Below, piece after piece: positions 9,509 to 21,700 of a DNA stretch of 64,000 nucleotides. The stretch's first letter is position 1. Each line of letters starts with the position of its first letter. The position numbers and the translations under genes are program-made. The DNA is taken from positions 37,967,667 through 38,031,666 of the forward strand of contig NC_088780.1 in the NCBI RefSeq assembly GCF_958450345.1, in the 5' to 3' direction. The stretch comes from Calliphora vicina (Eukaryota; Arthropoda; Insecta; Diptera; Calliphoridae). The notes beneath the pieces are model-generated. The model made no database searches, was not told the origin of the DNA, and saw only the letters and a program-made list of their open reading frames with translations.

Positions 9509-11028
9509 AACTATAAGACAGGGAGGAACTTGATGATAATATCAGAGCTTTTATTGCTGTACAGTGTGGCAAATATTAAAAGAAACAAGGTAGTTTTATT
9601 AATATATTAAGTGAATATTCTCAATCTATTAAGCTTGTGATCGTTGATCTGCTTTTGTCTTCTAAAGTTTTTTTTTTGTTTGAATGCAGCTTTCATACCC
9701 TGTAGGCTATTAGCTTGTGATCGCTTTAAAAGTAAATGTAATTTCCATTTTTTCCTACCACTCTTTTTTTGTTCTTTCTTTCTTTGTTGCATTCTAAATT
9801 CCAAATGCATTTTGTTTTTATTATACCCACCCGTCTTGTGCTCGTAAAATTCAGTATTTCCTCTTGTTGTGTGTAATTTGTTTTCTTGCATCGCCGCCAC
9901 CTTCTTTCATTCTTTGGAGTTAGTCTTCATACTTTGTGGCCTGAGTCTAACAATTAGTTATAATTTAAGTAGAGTATGCAGCAGTCTCCCCTTTAAGCTA
10001 CAAAAAAAAAAATGTGTTATGTTCTAGTTTAAAATTCTAATTACTTCAATGGTTTATTGTTCGTTTGGTAGTTTGTTCGTTCAGTTAGATGAATGAATGA
10101 ATGGATGGAATGGTCGTTTGGTTTGGCCATTGTTGGGTGTTTCTTTCTCAGTATTGTCTGCCTATTTGATGTTTGTTGCCTTGTAAGACATCTAGGTCTT
10201 GTAATGTTTTGATTTTGTTTCTTGTGTGGCTGCTGCTGCTGCTGCAGCAGCAACTGTTGCTATCTATATACATATTGGCTACCCAGAGCGAAGTACTGTG
10301 CTGCTGATTGCCTTCAGTTTTATTTCGCCGGTTAAATTTACCGGTTGTGTTTCTTGTTGTTTTGTTTATTTATTTATTTTATATTAATTTATTTTCTAAA
10401 ATTTTTATCCCATGGTTTTAATTAATTTAACGCTGCTAAACAATATTTTTAATTGTTTTATTGATTTAAAGAAAAGAAAATATTTTAATTGCTTTATCTG
10501 TGGTTTATTTATGCGCGTAATGTGAAAATATTTAATTGAAAAACAAATAAATTTGTTCTAAATAAACAATTATAAAAAACAGTATATAAAACGTTTTCAA
10601 AAATAAACATTTAAATAATAAAATAAGAGACAATTTCGTCTATTCTGACATCATTAATTTAGTAAATATGTGCTTTGAAAATGTGTACTCACAAATAAAT
10701 CTAACTGACCTTTAACCAATGATGTGTTTTTTCATTAAATAATTGCCAAATGAAATCTCCACGGAAAACATTAGGAACGGTTCAAGATAAGCAATAACTG
10801 AAAGAAATTTTCTTGTAATTAGCAAATTTGATAACAAAATTGTTTCATTAACATGTCTATTGCGGAGATAAAACTTAAAATTATGAACTTCCTTGAAATA
10901 TCCTTGATCATAAAAGGAACTAATTACACTGAAATAGGCAATACATGCAACATAGAACAAAAGCACTAAACCGATATTGTTTAGCTATATTCTGAAAATG
11001 AAACGACATTTTATAATTTTTGGTAATG
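9509..11028. other. No gene recognised; CTG repeat at 10229-10255
   Basis: Apparently single-copy AT-rich sequence within this window. A short microsatellite at 10229-10255 (five CTG then CAG triplets) makes a small palindrome. No ORF here has family features. Confidence 0.5.
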
Positions 11029-11822
11029 CAAGGGTGGGTCAAAAAGTCCTTGCCTTTCTGAATGAAACACTCGTTTTTTAATAAATAAATATTTAATTTT
11101 TCCCTTCCAAAAAAAAAAGATTTGGCGATGTCATCAAAATATGTATTTTTGGTGAGATGATTTCAAATCTCTTGGAGTCAAATCTCTTTCTGCCGAGACA
11201 CTTCAGGTTTGGAAACAGGAAATAGTCACTCGAGGCTAAATCCGGAGAATAGGCGGAAGAGGAAGCATTTCATGGATTTTTGCCATGGAAACTGTACATC
11301 TGTGTCCCTTTTGTTCGAAGCTTTCTCATACCCAAGTGATAATTCAAAATGGAAACCACTGAGCCATGTGAGATGCCTATGTCTTCCACAATCTCTCGCA
11401 CTTTCAAACTCCGATCGGCCAACACCATAACGTGATTTTGTTCAATTGTTCGGGTGTAGAGATCTCATCTGGCCGTCCAGAACGTTCGGCATCTTTCGTA
11501 CTTGCACGGCCACAACGAAATTCAGTAAATTACTTTTTTTACCATTGAAATTGATGGTTGAGAGTTGCAGTAGTTTTACCAAGCTAGCATAGATTTTTTT
11601 CCGCCAAAAATAATACTTAATGAGCAGGCGAAATTCATTTTTTTCCAATTTATCCTTAAGTAACGAGGTAGTCTGCTATCAATGGCTGTCTAACACAAAC
11701 TAAATGACGCAGCTTGTTCAAATTTGTACAGGAGTCAACTGACAGATGCCTATTGGGCAGTGTTGTCCTTTCAGTTAAGAGCTGGGCAATTCAAAAAGTC
11801 TCGGAGTTATTGACCCACCCTC
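11029..11822 (-). mobile_element. irritans-type mariner, internally deleted
   Basis: Ends are CAAGGGTGGGTCAA on the left and the inverse of CGAGGGTGGGTCAA on the right, with TA after the right end. The minus strand from about 11648 starts a transposase N-terminus (MEKNEFRLLIKYYF). Later pieces (QVRKMPNVLDGQMRSLHP) resemble the SGRP linker region and are followed by 'ggcatctcacatggctcagtgg', which encodes the second helix-turn-helix (GISHGSVVS-like). The catalytic DDD domain is absent and the length is about 790 instead of about 1300. Non-functional. Confidence 0.8.
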
Positions 11823-14130
11823 GTATTTATCTACGCCTTTAAGATTTAAAGACAATATTGATCAATTAGGCGCAGCCATTGCTAATGATCGCTTGGGCTT
11901 ATTTGATCAGATTTTCAATCATGATGTCGAGAACTTTCGGCTATAAGCTTTGACTGATATTCCAAACTCAAATAGACCCGTGACTTCAATTCCCAAAGTA
12001 AAAAGTCATGCAGCGGTCTGCACATCGCCAAGACATTAGACAACCTTAAAACCAATTCTTATAAATTGTATAATGAGACTAATTGATCGCAGTTCTGTAT
12101 CTCTCAAAATAGCAATGTTTCATATGACATTCTCAAAAAAAACTAAGCTCGATAACACTTTCGGCGAAAATATCGCAAATTTCATTAGGCTACGTATTCG
12201 GCAGATGAATATGTGGCTTTTCGCTCTTCAGAAATTTCGACCAAGGTTCAGGAGAGTTTGGTAGTAATTTAGTCTTAATTTAGACTAAATAAATTGCATG
12301 GAACGTCATCTGGTCGACACATCCGTAACATAAAACATCGGCAATATTCACCTCGAAATGTGCAATACGATTCCATCCTCTTCTCCTTTTCCAATAACTT
12401 CAAGTCTCTCAACATCTATCATGTATGTTAATGGCACTGTTGGAAAAATTACAGCCCATTTGATAATCGATGCGGGCTTTGTAGTCTAGCATCTCGAAAT
12501 ATTGTGGTTCTTTCGAATCCATGTTACGTGTGACTCATATACATATGTTATTAATCGTATTCCAGGATAACTTTCCAACGCAATTTAAAGGATACGCATT
12601 GAGGTCCATCAAGGCAAATTCCTCAGGTCAACGAAAAACTAGCTTGACGTCAGTTACTAAACTTCAATTACCTATCATTGATCGTAGTTACCTTCAGGAT
12701 AAAATGACTTATGTTATCTACTTCTGGAAGAGAAGAATTTGCATGCACAGATTGGCGAATTTGCATTATGTCGGTCTCATGATGTGCGCATCTTCAATTT
12801 CCATTTGCACCACCGTCTTTTCTCGATGTTAATAAAGCCAGATATAGATCCTTCAAATCTTGGATGCTTCACAGATGCTAGTCATATGTATTGCGTTATG
12901 AATCTGACTGAACAATTAGTAAACTCCAAAGGTTAGCAAAACAGTTTTAGCCTTTGAGCTACTATCATTGATAGTATTCAACCTCAGAAAAGTGCTTGAA
13001 GTTTTTGCATTCAAAAATTGACGAACAGGCATAGTATATAACGTTTGATGCACCCAAATAGTGAAAGATAAAGTACATGGGGTGTGGCAACGAGAAGCTC
13101 TTAGTTTTTTTATAAACTGCATTCGAGCAATTGAAAAATCTTACCCCAACACAAAAATCGAAATCGTCTCTTGTATAACTATTTGTTCCTTTTACTATTC
13201 CTCACCGATTTTTACAAATGAACATGAAATTTCGATGGATATTATTCAAACTCCAAAAGGTTAGATTGTGATGAGTGGTGTACTGAAAACACTTCCACTC
13301 AGAGACCCTTGCAATGATTAAAAGAGAAAACAACTATCCCTTAATGAAACTAAAAATCGGGTGTGTCAACGAGAAATACTTACATAAGAATCAAGGAGTT
13401 GAATCCAACGCAAAAATCGAAATTGTCTCTTGTATCAGTATTTGTATCATTTACTATTCCTCATCGTTTGTTACACATGAACATGAAAATATTGATGGAT
13501 GTTATGGGAACTCAAAATGTCTAATCTAGGGAAAATGTTTGGTTATTAAGGATGGTGTACCAAGTACACTTTAGATCAATTGTAATTCCCAACGTATAAA
13601 AAATGGTTTAAAGAACAACATGTATCCCTTAATAAAAACCGAAAATATCATACAGCTTGTAATATCCTCCAGTTAATCGTAAAATCGTTTATCTAACCAT
13701 TTAAGTCCTCATCATTGTTACTTTGGGAAATAGCAGATTACGTGCTCTATGGACTGTAGACCATCTACATCCTCGCACAACCTAATGAAATTTTACCACT
13801 GTCTCATTTACGAATACTGGATCATATCAAACACTGACTCGAAATCACCATTATAAATAACACTATGAAATTTTGGATCTTTGGCTTCAACTTCAATGGT
13901 GGAAATTTCTTGTTGTTCAGTATAATGATCCACAGGTTACATCTACCGAATTTGTTTATTAAGCCCTTGTCACCCTGCACTCCACCATTATTCCACGAAA
14001 TTGGTCAGTTTGGCCCTAGATCGCCAATATAACATTCTATTGTAGTGACTGATCAGTGATTTCATCGATCTTTCCCTTATTTATAAAACTGGTTCCCAAT
14101 ATTGTACTGCAAGTTTGCCCTAGACCATAT
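11823..14130 (+). pseudogene. Probable BEL/Pao-type LTR retrotransposon remnant
   Basis: No continuous frame exists. Scattered pieces on the plus strand look like a BEL/Pao polyprotein: a protease-like YVNGTVGKITAHLIIDAG (12424-12480, the D-S/A-G position), an RNase H-like LGCFTDASHMYCVM (about 12861-12902), and a tail with VQYNDPQ and WSVWP around 13920-14010 that resembles the segment after RNase H. Reverse transcriptase itself is not visible. LTRs were not found. Another retroelement class is possible; the call rests on weak similarity. Confidence 0.4.
13150..13560 (+). repeat. Diverged direct repeat, about 260-base period
   Basis: 'caaaaatcgaaatcgtctc' at 13152 and 'caaaaatcgaaattgtctc' at 13411 head two related blocks. 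Both continue through 'tttactattcctca' and 'atgaacatgaaa' to 'ggtgtac'. Part of a third block follows to about 13650. A related word series appears at 31015-31080 in intron 3. Confidence 0.6.
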
Positions 14131-14226
14131 TATTATACCATTCACCTTCGTGAGAAAGGTATACATATGTATGCAAGTTTGTCATTCCGTTTGTAATTTC
14201 CACAATATAATTATCGGACCCTATAA

Positions 14227-15673
14227 AGTGGTTGACAAAACAATGGAAACTTTTCCAAATATTCCATATGTAGCCCAAAATTTTAAATATTTTTTTAAAA
14301 TAAATTTTTTTTTTTTTAGTATTTTACTTGTATAGTTTTATTTATATAAATTAACTGAAAAACAAACAACATAATTAATTATATTCTGAAAAAAGGGAAC
14401 AAAATTAAAAATATTCACTATTTCGCTACTAACAAAACAACGGAAACTTTTAAACTTCTGCAAGAAAGAAGTGTAAAACGAAAATAATATTTAAAAGAAC
14501 GATTTAAAAAGCATCCTTTGTACAGTTATTTTATTTTTAAATTCTGGTAATTTTTCACAATTTCTTTTTCTAAGTTTTTCGCATAATTGCATTTTTTCAA
14601 AGTTAACGAAAATGGCTAAAGTTAAGATTTGTGAAGACTTAAAAAATAAAATAATTAACGATTTTAAAGCTGGTTTAAAACAAAAAAGTATCTATGACAA
14701 ATATTCAATAAATAAATCAGCAGTTTCAAAAATTATAAAGAAATTTCGTGAGACCGGTTCTGTAAAAACTCAACATTTAGGTGGAAGACCTCGTAAGACT
14801 ACTACAAGACAATTTAATAGCGAGAGAGTTCAATAAATTTCCAAAAATAACTGCTCGAGAGGTTGTTAATAGCCTAAAATTAGAAATAAGTACCCGAACA
14901 GTTAGTCGCAGGGCAAATGAGGCTGGTCTTGGTTGCTATCGTCCTGTGAAAAAACCACTCATTTCTAAAAAGAACCGTTCTGCTCGTCTACAATTTGCCA
15001 GGGATCATTTAAACTGGTCGATACATAAATGGAATATTGTCCTCTTTTCCGACGAATCCAAATACAATTTAAGAGGCAGTGATGGGAGAACATTTGTAAA
15101 TGATGTTATGTATACATACGCTGAGGAAAATATGCCCCTAGTTTGGAGATTCCAACACGACAACGACCCGAAACACACCTCTTGGGTTATAACCGAGTGG
15201 TTACAATCCAACGAGGTACGTGTTTTGAATTGGCCTGCCCAATCGGCAGATCTCAATCCCATAGAAAATCTATGGGAAATTGTAGATCGTAAAATAAGGA
15301 CCCAAAATTACACCAGGAAGGAAGATTTATCGGAGGCAGTTATAAGCGAATGGCAAAATATTTCAAAGGAGACCATTGACTCTTTAATTGGTTCAATGCA
15401 TCGTCGATGTGTAGCAGTTATAAAAAATAAGGGATACCTAACAAAATATTGAGTTATTGCAAAGTTTAGACCATATTTGTTAAAATACCTAAGTTTCCAT
15501 TGTTTTGTCAATGCCGTAATAAAGAAATATTTTAATTTTGTTTTCTCATTATTAGAGTTTAATAAATTATGTCCTTTGTTTTTTGTTAAATTAAGTTAAT
15601 AAAAGTATACAAATAAAATACTACAAAAATGTTAAAATTTTTGGAAAAGTTTCCATTGTTTTGTCAACCACTG
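14227..15673 (+). mobile_element. Tc1-like transposon, family Y copy 1
   Basis: Ends: AGTGGTTGACAAAACAATGG on the left (first base or two lost) and its inverse on the right, followed by TA. Inner repeats with the same GACAAAACAATGGAAAC-like core lie at about 14437 and, inverted, at about 15487-15512, so this family is also IR/DR. It is inserted in a DINE-like element. Copy 2 is at 32563-33859. Confidence 0.85.
14612..15452 (+). pseudogene. Tc1-type transposase (DD34E), family Y copy 1
   Basis: The start ATG 14612 gives MAKVKICEDLKNKIINDFK and the first helix-turn-helix (SINKSAVSKIIKKF), then a GGRPRKTT linker. A frame change near 14790-14815 leads to the frame 14781-15452, with the second helix-turn-helix (STRTVSRRANEAGL), FSDESKYNLRGSDG (first catalytic D), QHDNDPKHTS (second D) and SADLNPIENLW (E). 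There are 34 residues between the second D and E. About 140 bases are missing after GRTFV: the 33040-33273 copy keeps an RLPKGKG segment there. The frameshift plus this deletion make it inactive. Confidence 0.87.
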
Positions 15674-16227
15674 TATATATTTTGGGTCCTTATAGATAGC
15701 GGAGTCGATTAAGCCATGTCCGTCTGTCTGTCTGTCTTTTCGAAGACCCCAAATAACTTACATACACGATTCATACATCAATATCTTCGGAATTCTTCCG
15801 GCTCGGTCCACAAATGGCTGAGATATAAAGAAAAAACCAGGACAACCTTTTTTTGACCCATATCTGGATTACTAAATCATTAATATAGACAATATGGATA
15901 TCTAATGATAGATATTTCAAAGACCTGTGCAACGACGTATATAAGACCATAGTAAGATGGACGTACAATGGGCCAAAATCGGAAAAAATATTTTTTAACC
16001 CGAATTTTTTTTTTCATCAAAAATTTTTTTTCACTTCAAAAAAAATTTAAAAATAAAATTTTTTTTGATCAAAAATTTAAAAAAAAAATTAAAAAACAAT
16101 TTCGAAAAAACAACTGGAAAAAAATTTAAATTTTGTTTACCTAAAAATATTTAAAATTTTTATTTCATAGTATAATGTGGCGAAGGGTATATAAGATTCG
16201 GCACAGCCGAATACAGCTCTTGTTTTT

Positions 16228-16571
16228 ACCTGTTTTTGACCTATATCTGGATTACTAAGTCATTAATATAGACAATATGGATATCTAATGATATATATTT
16301 CAATGACTTTTACAACCATAGTAAGTTGGATCTACAATAGGTCAAAATCGGATATAATATTTTTTAACCCGAATTTTTTTTCACCAAAAAAATTTTTTTT
16401 TGCAAATAATAATAAAAAAAATTAAAATTTAAAAAAAAACAATTCGAAAATTTTTTTTCCAAAAAATGAAAAAAAAATTTAGTTTTCCTAAAAATATTTA
16501 CAATTTTGAAGTATAATTTGGTGAAGGGTATATAAGATTCGGCACAGACGAATATAGCTCTCTTACTTGTT
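16228..16571 (-). mobile_element. DINE-1-like partial copy (left-type end half)
   Basis: It directly follows copy 4 and repeats its last part: 'tttgacctatatctggattactaa', the homopolymer block, then 'attcggcacagacgaatata' and CTTACTTGT. One hairpin base is changed. The microsatellite half is missing, so this is a partial tandem copy. Confidence 0.78.
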
Positions 16572-17384
16572 CTTTATATCGCATTGTCCTGGTACTTAAG
16601 TTAGCCCAATGAGGGCTCCTTTAAAGACGTTCACAAACAAACATTTACTCCAAAGCCTCAGTTAGAGCAGACTACAGACAGAAGTGACTATTTGAGATGT
16701 CAGCAAATTTTATAATCACTCCGAAAACTACCTCGATTGATCGACACAAGAGTTTGGTGATCGCACACCATATACATAAATCAAAACAACATTCGAATAA
16801 TATTTTTACTTGCAATTCTGACAATGATACTATTTTGTGTAGTAAAAACGAATTTTCCACAGAAATAACAATTTCTGCAGTACCTAGCTTAGTTATTAAT
16901 TAAGATAATTGAAAAAAAACGTGGTTTTTGTTGTGTTTATACGCCTAATGGAAACAAGAAATCGGTAATGATTCGTATTCGAATACCTACTCTCTTAAAC
17001 TTTCAACACAACATTTTAAAAACGATCATAAATAAAACCAGAACAATTTGGTTTTCTGACACCCAACAAAACATTTTGTTTTATTTCATTCTCCCAAAAA
17101 CAAAATCAAAAAGCATAAAAATACTAAAATACAAATAGAAGAAAAACAAAGACAAATTGCATAAGTACAGAGGCGCAACATTCATTACAAATAGACACAG
17201 CAGCCGACATACTAGACACAACGAGATCAAGAGCAAACTAAACGAAAGTAGACTGGCTATTAATTCCCCACGAACGGGCCACCAACAACAACAATAAACA
17301 CACACTATTTCGACAACTAAACAATCCACCAACCAACCGTACAAAAACTATTAGAGATTTTGTATTTTATTTTTATTTTTTCAG
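16572..17384. other. Upstream flank of host gene leader
   Basis: No transposon recognised. The sequence ends in a pyrimidine-rich stretch and AG ('tttttattttttcag', 17370-17384), which looks like a splice acceptor. If so, an untranslated first exon and the promoter lie further left and I cannot place them. Confidence 0.4.
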
Positions 17385-18231
17385 ATAGAAAAAGAAAATA
17401 AAACAACATCTCGTGTGAGAAAATTTTCAAAAACACTTGAAAGTAAAGAAAGAAACAAAAATAAAAAACAAATCAAAAACAAAATTTGAACAAATTTTCA
17501 AAATAAAAATGAAAAAAAAAACTGAAAAATTTAATGCTACTTCTCCTGTAGTATTTAGTTTAACACAAATGGCGTGAAATCATACAAGCGGTGCGCGGAT
17601 TGTTTTTAAACAAAATAATTAATAATTAATTAAAATAAAATTATCTCAAACAAAAAAAATTGAAAATATTCAAATTAAATATTAAAAAAAGAAAAACAAG
17701 AACAGAAACAAAATAAATTTGTCAAAATACAGAATTTAAAACAAATAGAAAACAAAATTTCAAGAATCATTGTGAAAATTGAAACAAAAGTCGTCACCAT
17801 TTAAGTATTTAGTGCCTTAAAAAAAGTTTCATGCGTTTAATTTTTTTGTGTATAAAGATCATTGGCGATCAGTGCCATTAATTTAAAATTAATCAACAAA
17901 AAAAAGAAATAAAATAAAATAAGGCAGAAATAAAACGTGTGAACCGTAAAATAATTACGTGATTTTTCTGTCTCAGTGGCTTAACTAAACGAAAAAGAAA
18001 TAACATTTTTCAAAAGATACATATTTAAAGAAAAATTAACGAAACTGAAATTTGATTTTAAACAAATTGAAATCAATAAACCATAACAAAAAGAATTAAT
18101 TAAAATTGTAAGGAAATTTGCCAACAGCAGTAACACCTTTTAAAGTCTACACAAGTTTCCTCATTCGAAATAAAATAATAATAAAATAAAACACAAAACA
18201 AAAACAAAAAAAACATTTTGAAATTTGCAAA
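17385..18231 (+). other. Probable 5' untranslated leader of host gene
   Basis: It follows a good acceptor at 17384 and runs to the ATG at 18232. The sequence is strongly A-rich, without repeats recognised elsewhere in the window, and has in-frame stops, as expected for a long fly leader. The true transcription start is not identified. Confidence 0.4.
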
Positions 18232-18789
18232 ATGGATTTCATATCGAATTTAATAAAAAGACCAATTAGTTTAGTATTAAACGAAACGTCAACCACAATG
18301 GATAAATACCCGATCTCAGCATCTTTGCCCAATACACCAGCCAGTGGAGGATTGGAGAATAAAACGGATTCGGCAACTGCCGCTAATGGAGAACACAAAC
18401 AAACGAATTTAAATCACAGCAATAATAACAACAATCGTCCTTTAAACATGAACTCTTCGTTTAATGGTGACAACATGACCGATTTTATTGGGGTACCCGA
18501 AGAATTTCTCGATGAATTTAAGGATATTTTACCACCTCCTCCACTAACTCTACAAAATACGGACCCCTTAACACAATCCATTTTGGATATGGATAATATA
18601 CGTTGCTTATCCGCTACACCACCACCTCCGCCACTACCTTCACACTCACAGACGGAGCAAATGTTAACACCTTCAATGAAGGCTTCGCAAACGATTGATG
18701 AACTATTATTGCAAATCAATGATAATCTGCAGCAAGCTGGCCTCAATGATGAGGTTTTGGCCATTGCTTCGCCACCTAATAAATCAGAG
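18232..18789 (+). CDS. Coding exon 1 (residues 1-186)
   Basis: The start ATG has the context GCAAAATGG, a good fly start. The exon encodes MDFISNLIKRPISLVLNE, a 'NNNNNR' Asn run, FIGVPEEFLDEFKDILPPPP and PPPPPLPSHS tracts, and ends at PPNKSE. The donor is CAGAG|GTAAAT. Phase 0 at the end agrees with exon 2. The antisense open frame at 18414-18884 is a shadow. Confidence 0.8.
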
Positions 18790-21700
18790 GTAAATTGTAT
18801 TTGAATTGTAGTGTATTCAAAAGGGAACAGAAATAGTATATTTATTGGACAAAATAATTTTTGTGAATTAAGTGAATCAACCAATTTTTAGAGTTTCTGG
18901 AAAATTGGAGAGATATTTAATATTTCGAGCATAGGAGAGTGAGTTTTCTTTATAAAAAGTTGAGTTGGCTGGCGAAAGAGTTTTCTTTTGAAAAACTTGA
19001 GCTGGCTGGCGAGAGATTTTTCTTTAGAAAAACTTGAGCTGGCTGGCGAAAGAGTTTTCTTTAGTAAAACTTGGGATGGCTGGCGAAAAGGTTTTCTTTA
19101 GAAAAATTTGTGCTGGCTGGCGAGAGAGTCTTTTCTTTAGAAAAACTTGAACTGGCTGGCGAGAGAGTCTTTTCTTTAGAAACACTTGTGCTGGCTGACG
19201 AGAGAGTCTTTTCTTTAGAAAAACTTGAGCTGGCTGGCGAGAGTGTCTTTTCTTTAGAAAAACTTGAGCTGGCTGGCGAGAGAGTTTTTTCTTTAGAAAC
19301 ACTTGAGCTGGCTGGCGAAAGAGTTTTCTTTAGTAAAACTTGGGATGGCTGGCGAAAAGGTTTTCTTTAGAAAAATTTGTGCTGGCTGGCGAGAGAGTCT
19401 TTTCTTTAGAAAAACTTGAACTGGCTGGCGAGAGAGTCTTTTCTTTAGAAACACTTGTGCTGGCTGGCTAGAGAGTCTTTTCTTTAGAAACACTTGTGCT
19501 GGCTGGCGAGATAGTGTTTTCTTTAGAAAAACTTGAGCTGGCTGGCGAAAGAGTTTTATTTAGAAAAACTTGAGCTGGCTGGCGAAAGAGTTTTCTTTAG
19601 AAAAACTTGAGCTGGCTGGCGAAAGAGTTTTCTTTAGAAAAACTTGAGCTGGCTGGCGAAAGAGTTTTCTTTAGAAAAACTTGAGCTGGCTGGCGAAAGA
19701 GTTTTCTTTAGAAAAACTTGAGCTGGCTGGCGAAAGAGTTTTCTTTAGAAAAACTTGAGCTGGCTGGCGAGAGGTTTCTTTAGAAAAACTTGAGCTGGCT
19801 GGCGAGAGGTTTCTTTAGAAAAACTTGATCTGGCTAGCGAGAGATTTTTCTTTAGAAAAACTTGAGCTGGCTGGCGAGAGAGATTTCTTTAGAAACACAT
19901 GTGCTGGCTAGCGAGAGAATTTTTTGTTTAGAAAAACTTGATCTGGCTAGGAGAGATTTTTCTTTAGAAAAACTTCTTGCGGGCGAGAGCGATTTCCTTA
20001 GAAAAACTTGAGCTGGCTGGCGAGAGCGATAGAGTTTTCTTTAGAAAAATTTGAGCTTACTGACTAGAGTTATCTTTAGAAAAACTGGAGCCAGCATAGG
20101 TGAGAGATTTTTCTCTAGAAAAACTGGAGCCAGCATAGGCGAGAGATTTTTCTTTAAAAAAAACTGGAGCCAGCATAGGCGAAAGATTTTTGTTTAGAAA
20201 AACTGGAGCCAGCACAGGCGAGAGATTTTTCTTTAGAAAAACTGGAGCCAGCATAGGCGAGAGATTTTTCTTTAGAAAAACTTAAGCCAGCATGTGCGAG
20301 AGATTTTTCATTAGAAAAACTGGAGCTAGAAAAGGCGAGAGATTTTTCTTTAGAAAAACTTGAGCCATCCTAACTAGTTGTCGAGTCCTTAGGAAAACGT
20401 GAGCCAACCTATATGACTATCATGAGCCTAGCTGGATGTGTCGGGATTTATTTCTTTAAAAAACTTGAGCCACCATAAGCGAGAGATTTTTCTGAATTTA
20501 TTATGTGTATGAATTGTCAGAGTTTGTAGAAAATGTTGACAACTTCTTTGTAACAATATATTCATAGAATTCTTAATTCTTAACATTGAAAAAGGGTACA
20601 AATTAAAAGTTAACCGTCCTTATAAACTGGCTTCTACTTTTGAAGTGATGAAATTATGATTACCTGGAAGTGATACAATTAATATGCATTAAGTTTTTAT
20701 CCAGCTACAATACATATCACTGTTTTTTTTTGTATTTATTTGTTTCGCATTTGGCCTATTGACCATGGGTGGGTTTTACATTCATTATTCTCTTTTATCG
20801 TCGCTTGTAATTTTTATTTTCTTTATATTGTTAATTTTCTCACTCATTTGTCACTTTCAATTATATTAGAAATACATACAATTTGCATATATAAAAATTG
20901 TCTTATAATTTGGTGTTTTTCTTCTTCGGTTGGCTTTTATTTATTTTGCGTTGTTCTTAATATTTGTATGTTTTTTTTATATAATATGTATTCATTCTTA
21001 ATAATTATAAGTGCGGAATAATTTCGAATATAAAAAAAACCAAAACATTTGTTTACAAATTTTTAAAAGGTTGTCAATAATAAACAAAATTTGGGGTAAG
21101 ATTGTAAATAAAATAAGAATGAAAAAAAAAAACAGAATTAAAAGTGTAATAGAATTATAAATGGTGGTTTAATTTTTTATTAAAACAAATATTTTAAAAA
21201 GTATAAAAAATGGAATAAAAATTGCTTTAAAATACTCTCAAATTATTGTAATTAATCACGGCGGCTTTAAATGTTTTTACTATGAAATCATTACATATTA
21301 CACAAGTGTAAAGCTCCCGTCAAAAGATTGTAACTTCTTATAATGTGTTAATTATATTAAATTGTCTTAAGAAGCCACAAAATATTATTTTAAGACAAAC
21401 GATTGCATTCAATTGTAAAATATTTATTACTCACCTCATTAACACTTAACAAGACAGAGTGTTTCAAAATGAGATGCAAAATAATGAAAAAACAATAACA
21501 GCAGCTTTAAAATTTAGAATTTCAAACTGAAGCAACTATTTATTTATAATGTCACATGTTATTTGTCATAATTCTTGTTTAGACGGCTATATAATTATCA
21601 TATATTTATTTCACGATCTTTAAAGACAAATTAGCATTCTGAAGTTAATGAATTGAAAACTTCTTGGGCTCAGAATCATAGCGGATTATATTTTCATAGC

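Larger units (their letters stand above)
14134..16224 (-). mobile_element. DINE-1/mini-me-like element, copy 4, split by a Tc1
   Basis: The right-type end hairpin (ATACCATTCACCTTCGTGAG) is at 14134. The core 'accctataaag' is cut at 14226 by a Tc1 element and resumes at 15674 as 'tatatattttgggtcc', followed by 'agcggagtcgattaagcc' and the GTCT microsatellite (15722-15737). The homopolymer-rich part and the left-type end hairpin 'attcggcacagccgaata' close the element near 16224. Confidence 0.82.

Noticed and set aside
9644..9900. Small ORFs on both strands near 9607-9900
   Set aside because: Low-complexity Lys/Glu or Phe/Cys frames in AT-rich DNA, with no supporting feature.
19024..19493. Repetitive ORFs such as FLKKRLSRQPAQV
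   Set aside because: They result from a minisatellite whose units of 37-39 bases sometimes stay in frame. No start context, and open on both strands.
20740..21021. 93-residue hydrophobic ORF as a membrane protein
   Set aside because: T-rich DNA yields Phe/Leu/Ile-rich frames by default. No start context or conservation evidence.
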